This document shows positions 1 to 8,551 of a stretch of DNA of 64,000 nucleotides, in pieces (the first letter of the stretch is position 1; each line of letters opens with the position of its first letter). The stretch spans positions 1 through 64,000 of the forward strand of contig QBMH01000003.1 of the NCBI GenBank assembly GCA_003249025.1, in the 5' to 3' direction. The position numbers and the translations under genes are program-made. Source of the DNA: Leptolyngbya sp. (GTDB lineage Bacteria; Cyanobacteriota; Cyanobacteriia; Leptolyngbyales; Leptolyngbyaceae). The notes under the pieces are model-generated. The model was not told where the DNA came from, made no database searches, and was given only the letters and a program-made list of their open reading frames with translations.

Positions 1-279
1 CATTTAGCCCATGACATCCCACTCCTATTTTCCTTCTTTCAATAGAACAGCCCTGCCCATAAAATAGGGGTTTGAGGCTCCCTCAAATTTAGGGATTCTT
101 CCAGAATTTGCAAGGGTTTGCACGGTTTCTTGCGATTTCCAACCACTCTTTTGGGGCTAAAACCCCTGCTCTGAAAGGGTTCATTAGGTTTTTCAGGGAC
201 GACTAACTATCTAGGAGGCTTTATTCAAGTCAAATTCGCGACTCCAATTGGAGAAGTATGCTTTGGGTGATAGCCCTCG
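1..279. other. Gene-free start of window
   Basis: No convincing coding region is visible in either strand. The sequence contains a short GGGG/CCCC hairpin near position 155 and otherwise nothing recognisable. A gene could enter from the left edge, but no open frame with recognisable content runs in. Confidence 0.5.
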
Positions 280-470
280 TTAGGATGTAGGGGTGATGAG
301 CCGTAGGTTGGGAATTTCGCGGAAATCTTTGATGTTTTGAGTGACGAGTGACAAGTCATGGCGTATGGTGGTTGCTGTACTTCAAGCATCTTGAGGTGAA
401 ATAGGTCGTCCGACATTTTGTAGATCGGCAAAAACAGAGACGTTACGTGACGTGAACCCCAATCTGCCCT
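280..470 (-). pseudogene. Relic of a PIN-domain (VapC-like) toxin
   Basis: Read on the minus strand, one frame gives FADLQNVGRPISPQDA, then a TGA stop, then STATTIRHDLSLVTQN followed by IKDFREIPNLRLITP and a stop at 280-282. This matches the C-terminal half of VapC/PIN nucleases, which end in an LVTxNxxDF block followed by a short LRLI-type strand. The in-frame TGA sits where many PIN proteins have Trp, so a single TGG to TGA change may have broken it. The N-terminal half with the first catalytic acidic residues was not found upstream, and no antitoxin gene is next to it. The call is by eye from the motif only. Confidence 0.6.
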
Positions 471-494
471 TTGAACTCCACACTCCATACCCAA

Positions 495-1763
495 TTATTC
501 GGCTTGTAGCGTTGTTTTAGAGACCATACGGGTTTTCTTACGATCGCCTTCCGACAGTTCTTCGCCGGATTGGAGTCGTGTCGCGTTTTGTTGCAGAACG
601 GTGGCGGCTCCTTCATCGCCCATTTGCAACGCAGTTTTGGCAGCAGTTTGCATCATCGTTGCTGCACCCGCCATATCGCCCTGTTGCAGCTTGGTTTCCG
701 CAATTTTGGTTTGTCGATATTTTCCTAATGCCAGGATTTGTTGCTGCACGTCAGGATTTGGATTTGGCTGAAAGTCGCTGAGATAGTCGGCATAAACCGG
801 AATTTTTTCAGAGAGCAACCCTTCGGCGTTGGTTGCTGGGTCATCGTAGCGAATCTGTGCTTGGGCGATCGCCTGCGATCCGGCTGCCATCTGATTCAGG
901 TATAAGTTCGCCAAAATGATTCTAGGCACCTCAACCATTAAATCTCCTAATCGCACAATGGACTGAGAACCTTCTTGTAGCACCGTTAGCTCAATCGTGT
1001 CGGGTGCCACCTGAGAAACGGGCTTTAGCTCTGCCAGCCGTACGCCAGGGGCAAGAGACAACAATAAATGAGCGTTGGTTAACCCAATGGATTGCACCCG
1101 GTTTAGCAACCGACTAAACTCTGCCACGGCTTCTTCTGGATTTTGAATGTAAGACATGGCACCTCCGCCCGCATCGGCAATGCTTTCTAATACATCTTGA
1201 TTCCAAGCATCACCTAAGCCGAGGGTGTTAATCGTCAGGTTGTAACCCGTCGCCAATTTAGCTAGTTTTAAGCAGCGATCGTTATCGCCATGCTCATTTT
1301 CGCCATCGGTGAGTAAAAACGCCTGGGAGATGGTGCCTTGCTTTCCTTTTGCCATTTCTTCTACGCCAAGACGCAGCCCCTCATCGATCGCCGTGCCCCC
1401 ACTTGCCTTCAGTTGATTGATTTGGAGTTTTAAACTGGCAGGATTATCCACGATTTGATGGGGCACCAGCACTTTTGCCTTGTGGTCAAACCCGATGATC
1501 GAAATGCGATCGCCCAACGATAATCGATCCACTAATCGCTGAGCCGCCTGACGAATCGTGTCGATCGATCGTCCGCTCATGGAACCACTGTGATCCAAAA
1601 TTAGGCAGAGATTCAGCGGTGCCGTGCGGCTAAATTCATCCGCGATTCCCGCAGGGAGCGTTTCACGAATCGCCGACATCGAAACTGATAGCTGGCGCTG
1701 ACTCAAGGGCTGAGCCACATCCACACTGGCATCACTCAGGGCAACCTGTAAACCAACTCTCAT
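495..1763 (-). CDS. VWA domain protein
   Basis: This is a von Willebrand factor type A protein of about 422 residues. The VWA fold occupies roughly residues 50-230 and carries an intact metal-ion-dependent adhesion site: Asp57, Ser59 and Ser61 in LILDHSGSMSG, followed later by SGGTAID and LLTDGENEHGD. The C-terminal part (about 230-420) is less conserved, ends in an Ala/Gln-rich helical stretch, and has no obvious membrane segment or signal peptide. The frame could start 12 codons earlier, but the ATG at 1763 has an AGGA ten bases upstream and begins with MRVGLQVALSD, as related proteins do. The family is widespread in cyanobacteria; the ligand and role are unknown. It is transcribed divergently from clpR. 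Confidence 0.85.
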   Translation of the reverse strand: MRVGLQVALSDASVDVAQPLSQRQLSVSMSAIRETLPAGIADEFSRTAPLNLCLILDHSGSMSGRSIDTIRQAAQRLVDRLSLGDRISIIGFDHKAKVLVPHQIVDNPASLKLQINQLKASGGTAIDEGLRLGVEEMAKGKQGTISQAFLLTDGENEHGDNDRCLKLAKLATGYNLTINTLGLGDAWNQDVLESIADAGGGAMSYIQNPEEAVAEFSRLLNRVQSIGLTNAHLLLSLAPGVRLAELKPVSQVAPDTIELTVLQEGSQSIVRLGDLMVEVPRIILANLYLNQMAAGSQAIAQAQIRYDDPATNAEGLLSEKIPVYADYLSDFQPNPNPDVQQQILALGKYRQTKIAETKLQQGDMAGAATMMQTAAKTALQMGDEGAATVLQQNATRLQSGEELSEGDRKKTRMVSKTTLQAE

Positions 1764-1964
1764 AAATGAATTATCCTGTCGCAGCGTGAGATAGAACAAA
1801 GTCAGGGCTTAAAGGCTAAAATTAGGAGCTACTCAGAGAGTCCAAGGATTAAAAGCTTAATCTAATACTCCAGCATAGGCGAAATGCTGGAATAGGGACT
1901 GTCACGCTACTATGAATAAACAGTGCCGTTCTCCTAGGCAAAACATTTCAGGCGATACGCTGCT

Positions 1965-2657
1965 ATGACATCATCCATTCAAGCTGCTCAGTCCCCCTAC
2001 GGTGGTGGAGATTCCTACATGCGGACTCCGCCGCCGGATATGCCGTCTCTTCTCTTGAAAGAGCGCATCATTTACCTTGGATTGCCCCTTTTCTCATCCG
2101 ATGATGTGAAGCGGCGAGTCGGGATTGATGTGACCGAATTGATCATTGCTCAACTTCTTTATCTTCAGTTTGAAGATCCAGAAAAGCCCATTCGGTTTTA
2201 TATCAACTCCACTGGCACCTCTTGGTACGATGGCGATGCGATCGGCTACGAAACCGAAGCCTTCGCAATTTGCGACACCCTAAGCTACATCAAACCACCG
2301 GTACATACGATTTGTATTGGTCAAGCATTAGGCACCGCAGCCATCATTCTGTCTTCTGGTGCCAAAGGGTTTCGTGCCAGCCTGCCCCATGCCTCAATTG
2401 TGTTAAACCAACCTCGAACAGGCACTCAAGGACAGGCAACTGATATTCAAATTCGGGCAAAAGAAGTGTTGGCAAATAAGCAATCCATGTTGGATATCTT
2501 AGCCAAAACCACGGGTCAATCTCCTGAAAAGCTAGCAAAAGACACCGATCGGATGCTTTACATGACTCCGCACCAAGCGGTGGAGTATGGATTGATTGAT
2601 CGAGTTTTAGAAAGCACAAAAGACGCACCCAAAGAAGTTCTTGCCGCTGCTAGTTAG
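1965..2657 (+). CDS. clpR: ClpR, inactive Clp protease subunit
   Basis: This is a ClpP-fold protein of 230 residues without a usable catalytic triad. Compared with the neighbouring ClpP, the nucleophile Ser is Gly123 (GQALGTAA), the His is Asn148 (IVLNQP), and the Asp is Met197 (DTDRMLYM). It also has a longer N-terminus and an insertion around [15 protein letters not shown]. In cyanobacteria ClpR forms a mixed heptamer with ClpP3, giving the essential core that works with the ClpC chaperone. It lies 44 bases upstream of clpP in the same direction, so the two subunits are very likely co-transcribed. Confidence 0.92.
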   Translation: MTSSIQAAQSPYGGGDSYMRTPPPDMPSLLLKERIIYLGLPLFSSDDVKRRVGIDVTELIIAQLLYLQFEDPEKPIRFYINSTGTSWYDGDAIGYETEAFAICDTLSYIKPPVHTICIGQALGTAAIILSSGAKGFRASLPHASIVLNQPRTGTQGQATDIQIRAKEVLANKQSMLDILAKTTGQSPEKLAKDTDRMLYMTPHQAVEYGLIDRVLESTKDAPKEVLAAAS

Positions 2658-2701
2658 CATTATCGACTCAAGTAATTTTTTTATTCAAAGGAGTATCTCT
2701 T

Positions 2702-3298
2702 ATGCCTATCGGCATCCCTAGTGTTCCCTATCGTCTTCCCGGTAGCACTTACGAGCGCTGGATTGATATTTACACCCGGCTAAATCAAGAACGGATTATC
2801 TTTTTGGGGCAAGAGGTCACGGATTCCCTAGCAAATTCCACCATTGCAGCAATGCTGTACTTGGATTCGGATGATCAAAACAAGCCCATTTACCTTTACA
2901 TCAACTCTCCAGGGGGTTCGGTGACTGCTGGCATGGCAATTTATGACACCATGCAGCACATCAAATCTGAAGTAGTCACCATTTGTGTGGGCTTAGCAGC
3001 ATCCATGGGAGCCTTTTTACTAACAGCAGGCAGCAAAGGCAAACGGTTGGCACTCCCTCACGCGCGGATTATGATTCACCAACCGCTGGGGGGCACCGGA
3101 CGACGACAAGCGACTGACATTGAAATTGAAGCGAAGGAAATTTTGCGGATTCGCCACGAGCTTAACGGCTTGATGGCAGAGCGGACAGGGCAATCGATCG
3201 AAAAAATCCAAAAGGATACCGATCGCGACTACTTTATGTCTGCTCAAGAAGCAAAAGAATATGGCTTAATTGATAGCGTGATTGAAGCGGTTCATTAG
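2702..3298 (+). CDS. clpP: ATP-dependent Clp protease proteolytic subunit (ClpP3-type)
   Basis: This is a 198-residue serine protease subunit with a complete triad: Ser101 in GLAASMGAF, His126 in RIMIHQP, and Asp176 in DTDRDYFM. It forms the proteolytic chamber with ClpR from the gene just upstream and degrades proteins fed by a Clp ATPase. The ATG has GGAG about eight bases upstream. The clpR-clpP order matches the clpR-clpP3 operon known from Synechococcus. A hairpin follows 32 bases after the stop codon and may end the operon. Confidence 0.95.
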   Translation: MPIGIPSVPYRLPGSTYERWIDIYTRLNQERIIFLGQEVTDSLANSTIAAMLYLDSDDQNKPIYLYINSPGGSVTAGMAIYDTMQHIKSEVVTICVGLAASMGAFLLTAGSKGKRLALPHARIMIHQPLGGTGRRQATDIEIEAKEILRIRHELNGLMAERTGQSIEKIQKDTDRDYFMSAQEAKEYGLIDSVIEAVH

Positions 3299-3330
3299 GA
3301 ATCCTCTTCAGGTTCTTGTCATCAAACTGC

Positions 3331-3371
3331 CTCAGCAATGGCAGAATGCTTATTATTTTGCCATTGCTGAG
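3331..3371 (+). terminator. 13-bp perfect inverted repeat after clpP
   Basis: The arms CTCAGCAATGGCA (3331-3343) and TGCCATTGCTGAG (3359-3371) pair perfectly around a 15-base AT-rich loop. No T-run follows, so it may be a stabilising 3' end of the clpRP mRNA or a translational control hairpin for the next gene, whose likely start ATG lies five bases after the stem. Confidence 0.6.
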
Positions 3372-3375
3372 CTTA

Positions 3376-3984
3376 ATGAATTCCGCAGACTGCTATCGAT
3401 TGCTTGGACTTTCTGGTGAGGCTTCCTTTGAGGATGTCAAGTCTGCCTATCGAGGTTTAGCAAGAAAATATCATCCCGATGTTAGCTCTGGCGATCAACG
3501 AGCCAAGGATAAGTTCATTGAAGCAACCCTTGCCTACAAATGGTTGCTCAATAGCTTGCCTCGTGAAGGCACCCAACGCCAAACTGTAACAACCCAGTAT
3601 CGGCACCAAGCCTCAACATCAAAATCCAGTCCTAGCAAACAGGCTAAACAAGTGGTGCCGGTTCAAGTGAACCCGTCGCTTTCTCCTTTAGAGCAGCAGC
3701 TAAAGGCTAGCTCCTATCAACAGCTACAGCAGCTTTTGAGAACCCAAAAATTTCCCAGAGCGATCGCCCTAGTCGAAAGCTTAGCCCAACGCATGTCCCG
3801 CGACCCAGAAGTGATTCAGTGGCAAGCGATCGTCTACCAGCAATGGGGGCGTTTTCTGATTCGAGATCAGCAAATTGACAAAGCCCGAATTTATTTGAGA
3901 AAGGCGCTACAGACCGATCCCCATAACCGATCTCTGTGGGCAGAAGTTGAAAAAGATTTCCGCTGTATTGAGCAAATGGTCTAA
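3376..3984 (+). CDS. J-domain (DnaJ-like) protein
   Basis: The N-terminal 65 residues form a J domain (CYRLLGLSGEASFEDVKSAY, then YHPDVSSGD), with the HPD motif that stimulates DnaK ATPase. No Gly/Phe region, zinc fingers or DnaJ C-terminal domain follow. The rest is a Gln/Ser-rich linker and a C-terminal helical part (about residues 105-200) that looks like a TPR-type repeat pair (RFLIRDQQIDKARIYLRKAL). The frame opens at 3316, but that start would place the clpP hairpin inside the gene. The ATG at 3376 starts directly at the J domain and is preferred. Probably a specialised DnaK co-chaperone; no client is indicated. Confidence 0.85.
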   Translation: MNSADCYRLLGLSGEASFEDVKSAYRGLARKYHPDVSSGDQRAKDKFIEATLAYKWLLNSLPREGTQRQTVTTQYRHQASTSKSSPSKQAKQVVPVQVNPSLSPLEQQLKASSYQQLQQLLRTQKFPRAIALVESLAQRMSRDPEVIQWQAIVYQQWGRFLIRDQQIDKARIYLRKALQTDPHNRSLWAEVEKDFRCIEQMV

Positions 3985-4312
3985 AAGAAAATACTGAATT
4001 TTGACGAAGTTGAGCCTCATAACCCTTCTAAAAAGGCGAAGCTTCCCTCTACAGGTGCATTTTCGGAAGGACTTTGATATAATTTAAACGAAGGGATTCT
4101 ATTTAGACACTTTGGTTCTACGCAGTGAGACGCGCTTCTCACACAATCTCTCTAAATATTCTTTAGATCAAGCTCATAAAACTAGATTTAGCTAAGAACT
4201 TTGGTAGATCTCATCGAGAGTTTACGGATTTTATACTTTTGGTTTATTGCTAATACGGCGCTTAATTTTTGAGTTGTCCGTCTGACCTGTTGAATAGTAC
4301 AGGGTTTTTTGA
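3985..4312. other. Gene-free, AT-rich spacer
   Basis: No coding region is visible. A TATAAT hexamer at 4078-4083 could be the -10 box of a promoter for the ATPase gene at 4313, but there is no good -35 element at the usual spacing. No clear terminator or RNA gene was recognised. Confidence 0.4.
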
Positions 4313-4762
4313 GTGGTAGCTATTTCTTCTCATTCAGTGAAGCGAAGTTGGAACACGATTAGCTTTGCTTCAACTCTTTATTTAGTCCCTATTTTGGAGT
4401 TGCTGCTAGCGGAAATTCCACTTCAATGGCGACCAGAGGTGAAGCTTGGGTTGCAAGAGGCTTTGGTGAATGCAGCAAAGCATGGGAACAAGCTAGACCC
4501 CGGCAAAACGGTCTTAGTTCGTTTTTCAATTATCACCGACCAATATTGGTGGATCATTTCAGATGAAGGGGCTGGATTTAGACCACCCCAAGTTTGGGAG
4601 GTTGAGTTAGATCAAAGCCCAGTTTGCCAAGAGCGGGAATGCGGTCGTGGACTTTATATTCTCCACCAAGTTTTTGATAAAGTGCAATGGAATCGCCAAG
4701 GGACAGAGCTTCGCTTATGTAAGCAAGTGAAAAATCTCTCTAAGATGCCCATGGTTCCATAA
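4313..4762 (+). CDS. Anti-sigma-factor-type serine kinase (RsbW-like HATPase)
   Basis: The 149-residue protein is a GHKL-type ATPase domain. The N-box is visible at LQEALVNAAKHGNKLDP, the G1 box at ISDEGAGF and the G2 box at RECGRGLYIL. This combination is typical of RsbW/SpoIIAB serine kinases, which bind sigma factors or phosphorylate STAS anti-anti-sigma proteins. No STAS protein or PP2C phosphatase gene lies nearby, so its partner must be encoded elsewhere. Translation starts at a GTG. The protein is slightly longer than a minimal RsbW at the C-terminus. Confidence 0.85.
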   Translation: MVAISSHSVKRSWNTISFASTLYLVPILELLLAEIPLQWRPEVKLGLQEALVNAAKHGNKLDPGKTVLVRFSIITDQYWWIISDEGAGFRPPQVWEVELDQSPVCQERECGRGLYILHQVFDKVQWNRQGTELRLCKQVKNLSKMPMVP

Positions 4763-4792
4763 AGAGGCACTATTTTTCACTCAGATAGGGTG

Positions 4793-5497
4793 TTATTTCT
4801 GCTCAGAATCAACCTTTTTTGTTGAGAGGGTTGGTGCCATGAAGTGATAAGGCGGCAAAGCTGTTTCAACCAAGAATTGGTAAAGTGTGCAGTGCTCTTG
4901 CAATATTTTAGTCACATCTTGAATAGTTCCATTGCCTGTCTGCTTGGCTAGTAAGAAGAGGATTTTTTCAGGTGTAGCGGTTTCAGTGGATAAAACCACT
5001 GGGCAGATTCGATTAATGGTTTCTAGCAATTGTTCAAATTGAGCTAACTGTAGTTGCTGTTGCTCTTGGTGCGTTTGAATGTGCTGTTTTTTGGCGCGAA
5101 AGTAGTCTTTTCCTTTAAGACCTGGTGGAATTGGGATTTCTAAAATTTCTAGAGGAATAAGCTTTAAGCGATATTCTGCTTTGCCACTGAAATACTTGAG
5201 ATAAGCAAGATAGCGAGATTGATGCGTATCTAGATCAGCAATTAACTCTTCCTCTGAGAGAAAAGCGCTGAATCGGAGCGGTAGAACGGTTGTTTGCAGA
5301 AATAGGGCGCGAATGATGCGATCGTGAGCCAAAATCGCGTTTAACAGGAGTGCGTCGTCCTTCTGTAAAGTTTCCAGTTCAAGATTTGGCTCTACAACAA
5401 TCGATAAAGCTCCATTGCTGACCATCTGCAACGTTTCTGAGGTGCCTTCTGGTAGCGTTAAAGCTATCGCAGCGTTCACAATGGCATAGGAATGCAT
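4793..5497 (-). CDS. Gas vesicle protein GvpL/GvpF family
   Basis: The 234-residue protein matches the GvpF/GvpL family in outline. It has an N-terminal strand region (MHSYAIVNAAIALTLPEG), a conserved HDRIIRALFLQTTVLPLRF block near residues 55-80, a KGKDYFRAKK segment near 130, and a C-terminal PPYHFMAP. GvpF/L proteins are minor gas-vesicle constituents that interact with the main shell protein GvpA during assembly. There is no gvpA, gvpC, gvpN or gvpJ in this window. The gene lies 15 bases downstream of cobM on the same strand, so it is probably expressed with it. Function outside a gas-vesicle cluster is uncertain. Confidence 0.75.
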   Translation of the reverse strand: MHSYAIVNAAIALTLPEGTSETLQMVSNGALSIVVEPNLELETLQKDDALLLNAILAHDRIIRALFLQTTVLPLRFSAFLSEEELIADLDTHQSRYLAYLKYFSGKAEYRLKLIPLEILEIPIPPGLKGKDYFRAKKQHIQTHQEQQQLQLAQFEQLLETINRICPVVLSTETATPEKILFLLAKQTGNGTIQDVTKILQEHCTLYQFLVETALPPYHFMAPTLSTKKVDSEQK

Positions 5498-5512
5498 TGG
5501 TCAAATCCCTCA

Positions 5513-6352
5513 TCAAGAGGGGCGAAAAAGGTGATTGTGTTCTGGATTGTACAAATGCGATCGCGCTTGCGAAATAGCAGGAGTGCATTCCTGATGGGCG
5601 ATCGATTTTGGTACAGTAGCCGCCGCCAAAGCAGGGCTAATAATATACATCGTTGTGCGAACCAAATGTTCCGCCTGGGTCACCTCTGCCATCTGGGACA
5701 ATGGCACCAGCAAAATTTTCTCATCCTGCCAACCAATACGAAAGCAAATCGCAACGGGAGTATGGGCAGGGTAGTGCTGCATTAACCGCTGCTGGGCATC
5801 CTCCACATGTCGGGCGCTTAAATATAAGCAAAGACTAGCCTGATGCGCTGCCAAGGTTGTCAATTCTTCTGACGCGGGTACTTGAGTGCGTCCACTGATG
5901 CGGGTCAGAATGATGCTTTGAACAACTCCTGGAACCGTTAGTTCCACTCGCAGTTTCGCAGAAGCAGCCTGAAAGGCGCTAATTCCTGGAATAACTTCAA
6001 AGGGGATCTCAGCTTCCAACAACGCCTGCATTTGCTCTTGAACGGCTCCATACAAACAAGGATCGCCTGAATGAAGCCGCACAACTGACTTTCCTGCCCT
6101 CACCCGCGCCACCATCACCGATAGAATTTCTTCTAAGGTTTTGTGCGCTGTCCGAATCACCTCAGCTTGGGAGCGCACTGATCGCAACATCGACTCAGGC
6201 ACCAAAGAGTCAGCAAATAAAATCACATCTGCTTGGGCTAATAGACGGTGTGCTTTGACTGTCAGTAGCTCTGGATCACCGGGACCCGCACCCACGATAT
6301 AAACCGCAGGTTGAAGCAAGGGCTGAATAGAATTTTTTAACGAATTTGTCAT
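5513..6352 (-). CDS. cobM: Precorrin-4 C11-methyltransferase
   Basis: This is an S-adenosylmethionine-dependent tetrapyrrole methylase of the CobM/CbiF type. The N-terminus carries the SAM-binding loop YIVGAGPGDPELLTVKA and the LFADSLVP segment specific to the C11 enzyme. Further motifs are VVRLHSGDPCLYGAVQEQ and PFEVIPGISAFQAA. It methylates C11 of precorrin-4 in corrin-ring synthesis for pseudo-cobalamin/B12. The last 25 or so residues are a variable tail. No other cobalamin gene is next to it, and no cobalamin riboswitch was recognised upstream. Confidence 0.93.
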   Translation of the reverse strand: MTNSLKNSIQPLLQPAVYIVGAGPGDPELLTVKAHRLLAQADVILFADSLVPESMLRSVRSQAEVIRTAHKTLEEILSVMVARVRAGKSVVRLHSGDPCLYGAVQEQMQALLEAEIPFEVIPGISAFQAASAKLRVELTVPGVVQSIILTRISGRTQVPASEELTTLAAHQASLCLYLSARHVEDAQQRLMQHYPAHTPVAICFRIGWQDEKILLVPLSQMAEVTQAEHLVRTTMYIISPALAAATVPKSIAHQECTPAISQARSHLYNPEHNHLFRPS

Positions 6353-6435
6353 AGGTTTTGCAATTTAAATTCAATTACTCCGGATAGGAGCCTGAATTTT
6401 AGAAGAAAGAAGTGGTAGATGCACCCTGATTAAAG

Positions 6436-6465
6436 CCCTGGAGTTTATCTCCGGGGTTTTCTTTT
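6436..6465. terminator. Hairpin between lgt and cobM
   Basis: CCCTGGAG (6436-6443) pairs with CTCCGGGG (6449-6456) around a TTTAT loop, followed on the plus strand by TTTTCTTTTC. Both flanking genes read on the minus strand, where the trailing T-run is weak, so it may work poorly as an lgt terminator or act in the opposite direction. Confidence 0.5.
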
Positions 6466-6529
6466 CTTCACGTTGGCTCAGCATTCCATCAGTGAGTGAT
6501 TGGGTCAATGATCAGCCTACTTACTGAAT

Positions 6530-7411
6530 TTATTGGTTAGAATCGCTCAGATCTGTATTTTGCAGCGCAGCAGGCACAACGTCGGGCAGCGATCGCCCCA
6601 GCTTATACAACCAAATTAATCCCAACACTCCTATCGTGATTTCAACGAGGCTGATCACTTGGGCTATGCGGAGCGCCCCAAACATCAAGCTATCGGTTCG
6701 TAACCCTTCAATCCAAAGCCGTCCGGAGCTATAAGCAACCAAATAAACCAAAAATAACGTGCCTTTCTTGAGTTTAGGGTTGCCTTTTAAGTCTCTAAAA
6801 AACAACATCATTAACAGGGTGAAAACCATCAAATTCCATAGCGACTCATATAAAAAAGTGGGATGGTAGAACTCTACGGTTTCAAAGCCAAAGGGACGGC
6901 GATCGCGGGGAATAAACAATTTCCACGGCAAATCTGTAGGGCTACCAAATGCCTCAGAATTAAAGAAATTGCCCCAACGCCCAATTGCCTGCCCCAGAAT
7001 TAACGAAGGTGCAACCAGATCCGCTAGCTGCCAAAAAGAAATCTGCTTTAAGCGCGAAAAAATCAGTGCTGCCACTAACCCGCCCAAGATGGCTCCATGA
7101 ATCGCAATACCCCCTTTCCAAATTGCGATGATTTGATCAGGATGGTTTGCATACTCTTGCCACTGAAACAGGACGTAATACAATCGGGCGCTAGGAATAG
7201 CCGCAACCACTAACCAAATCGCCAGATCGGCTATCAACTCTGGATCGATCCGACGACGACGCGCTAAATACTGAGATAAATTCACCCCGATTAATACCGC
7301 AGATGCAATCAGCAAGCCATACCAGCGAATCGAAAACCCAGTTCCCTGAAAAAAAGGAAACTCTGACCCTGGAGAAGTAAATTGAAAAGCAGGAAGCAGC
7401 ATGGAAGACAA
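6530..7411 (-). CDS. lgt: Prolipoprotein diacylglyceryl transferase
   Basis: This integral inner-membrane enzyme moves diacylglycerol from phosphatidylglycerol to the lipobox Cys of prolipoproteins, the first step of lipoprotein maturation. The 293-residue sequence has about seven hydrophobic segments, the [12 protein letters not shown] block and the Lgt signature [17 protein letters not shown]. The conserved [10 protein letters not shown] follows near the C-terminus. A TTG at 7411 has GGAGAA at good spacing; an ATG three codons later is the alternative start. Two predicted lipoproteins in this window (the BMP protein and CmpA) would be substrates. Confidence 0.95.
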   Translation of the reverse strand: MSSMLLPAFQFTSPGSEFPFFQGTGFSIRWYGLLIASAVLIGVNLSQYLARRRRIDPELIADLAIWLVVAAIPSARLYYVLFQWQEYANHPDQIIAIWKGGIAIHGAILGGLVAALIFSRLKQISFWQLADLVAPSLILGQAIGRWGNFFNSEAFGSPTDLPWKLFIPRDRRPFGFETVEFYHPTFLYESLWNLMVFTLLMMLFFRDLKGNPKLKKGTLFLVYLVAYSSGRLWIEGLRTDSLMFGALRIAQVISLVEITIGVLGLIWLYKLGRSLPDVVPAALQNTDLSDSNQ

Positions 7412-7541
7412 GGGACGTTCTCCTAAGAACGATTAGATCAGTGACCGCTGTAAATGACTACCGTGCCACAGCCTTGATTCTAAATTGCTATGGATAATTT
7501 TGAAGGAAAAGTCTTCTGCTTAGAAAATTGCGATGAGCAAC

Positions 7542-7576
7542 AAAAAAGTGGGGCAACCCTCAGGCTGTCTCCCACT
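7542..7576 (-). terminator. Terminator of the sugar transferase gene
   Basis: On the minus strand AGTGGG pairs with CCCACT around an 18-base loop and is followed by TTTTTTG. It lies about 80 bases after the stop codon of the gene at 7659-8420. Confidence 0.6.
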
Positions 7577-7658
7577 CCAATCCCGCTAGATTAATCATTG
7601 CTTAGCTTAGACACCGTTTAACGAACTGACCGATAAAGCAATTAATTGCGTCAGTTAT

Positions 7659-8420
7659 CTAAAATGCACCCTTTTTATTTAGAACCACTAACACCGTTTT
7701 TAGAATCAATTGAAGATCATATATAATCGACCATTTCGCTTGATACGCTACATCCATTTCCACGATCGCTTCAAAGTCCAACACGGTTGATCGACCGTTT
7801 GCCTGCCATTCCCCCGTGATTCCAGGTTTTACGTTCAATCGCTCCCAGTGGTGCCGCTTGTATGCTATGACCTCATCAATCGTTGGCGGACGAGTTCCTA
7901 CTAAACTCATGTCGCCTTTCAGCACATTCCAAAATTGGGGAAGTTCATCTAGACTGGTTTTACGTAAAAATCTGCCAACGCAGGTAACTCTAGGATCGTT
8001 GCGATTTTTAAAGATGCCGCCTTTCGCTTCGTTATTCACTAAATGCTTTAATTTATCTGCATCCACAACCATGGAGCGAAATTTCCAAATTTTGAAGGTT
8101 TTGCCTTGGTGACCGCACCGAATCTGGCTATAAAAAAGCGGACCAGGGTTGTCAAATTGGGTAGCGATCGCCACTGGAATAGCAACCATCGCAGTGATCA
8201 TTAGCCCAATTAAAGCCCCTGCAATATCAATGAAACGCTTAATGCTGCTCCGAACAGAAGGATGCACTACCGAAGGACAATCTTGAACTTCTTTGGTTAA
8301 TGACAGGGAAAACTGACTTGCTTGCTCTAACAGGAGGGATTGAACAGTAGATGAATTAGTGGTAATCACGGGCTTTGCCTGCACGGGTAGATAGGGATTG
8401 ACTTGCCTCAAGACAACCAT
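7659..8420 (-). CDS. Bacterial sugar transferase (initiating glycosyl-1-P transferase)
   Basis: This 253-residue protein belongs to the WcaJ/PglC-type polyprenyl-phosphate hexose-1-phosphate transferase family. A hydrophobic segment lies at about residues 65-90 (FIDIAGALIGLMITAMVAIP). The catalytic domain follows, with KFRSMVVDADKLKHLV, then TSLDELPQFWNVLKGDMSLV and GTRPPTIDEV. It lacks the long multi-helix N-terminus of full WcaJ proteins and so resembles the shorter form. It would load the first sugar onto undecaprenyl phosphate for an exopolysaccharide or glycan. No polysaccharide cluster adjoins it, though wecB at 50.9 kb and several membrane glycosyltransferases are in the window. Confidence 0.9.
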   Translation of the reverse strand: MVVLRQVNPYLPVQAKPVITTNSSTVQSLLLEQASQFSLSLTKEVQDCPSVVHPSVRSSIKRFIDIAGALIGLMITAMVAIPVAIATQFDNPGPLFYSQIRCGHQGKTFKIWKFRSMVVDADKLKHLVNNEAKGGIFKNRNDPRVTCVGRFLRKTSLDELPQFWNVLKGDMSLVGTRPPTIDEVIAYKRHHWERLNVKPGITGEWQANGRSTVLDFEAIVEMDVAYQAKWSIIYDLQLILKTVLVVLNKKGAF

Positions 8421-8551
8421 AGGTAATTACGCTGAGAGTACCTAGTAAAAGTAAAAGCGTTTGCTCAATCTTTGAACTGGCGCTGCCTATTTAAAGTTCT
8501 GATGTTTTTTCTTATCTAAAACGCATTTTTGTTTTTAGTACAGATCGCAAA

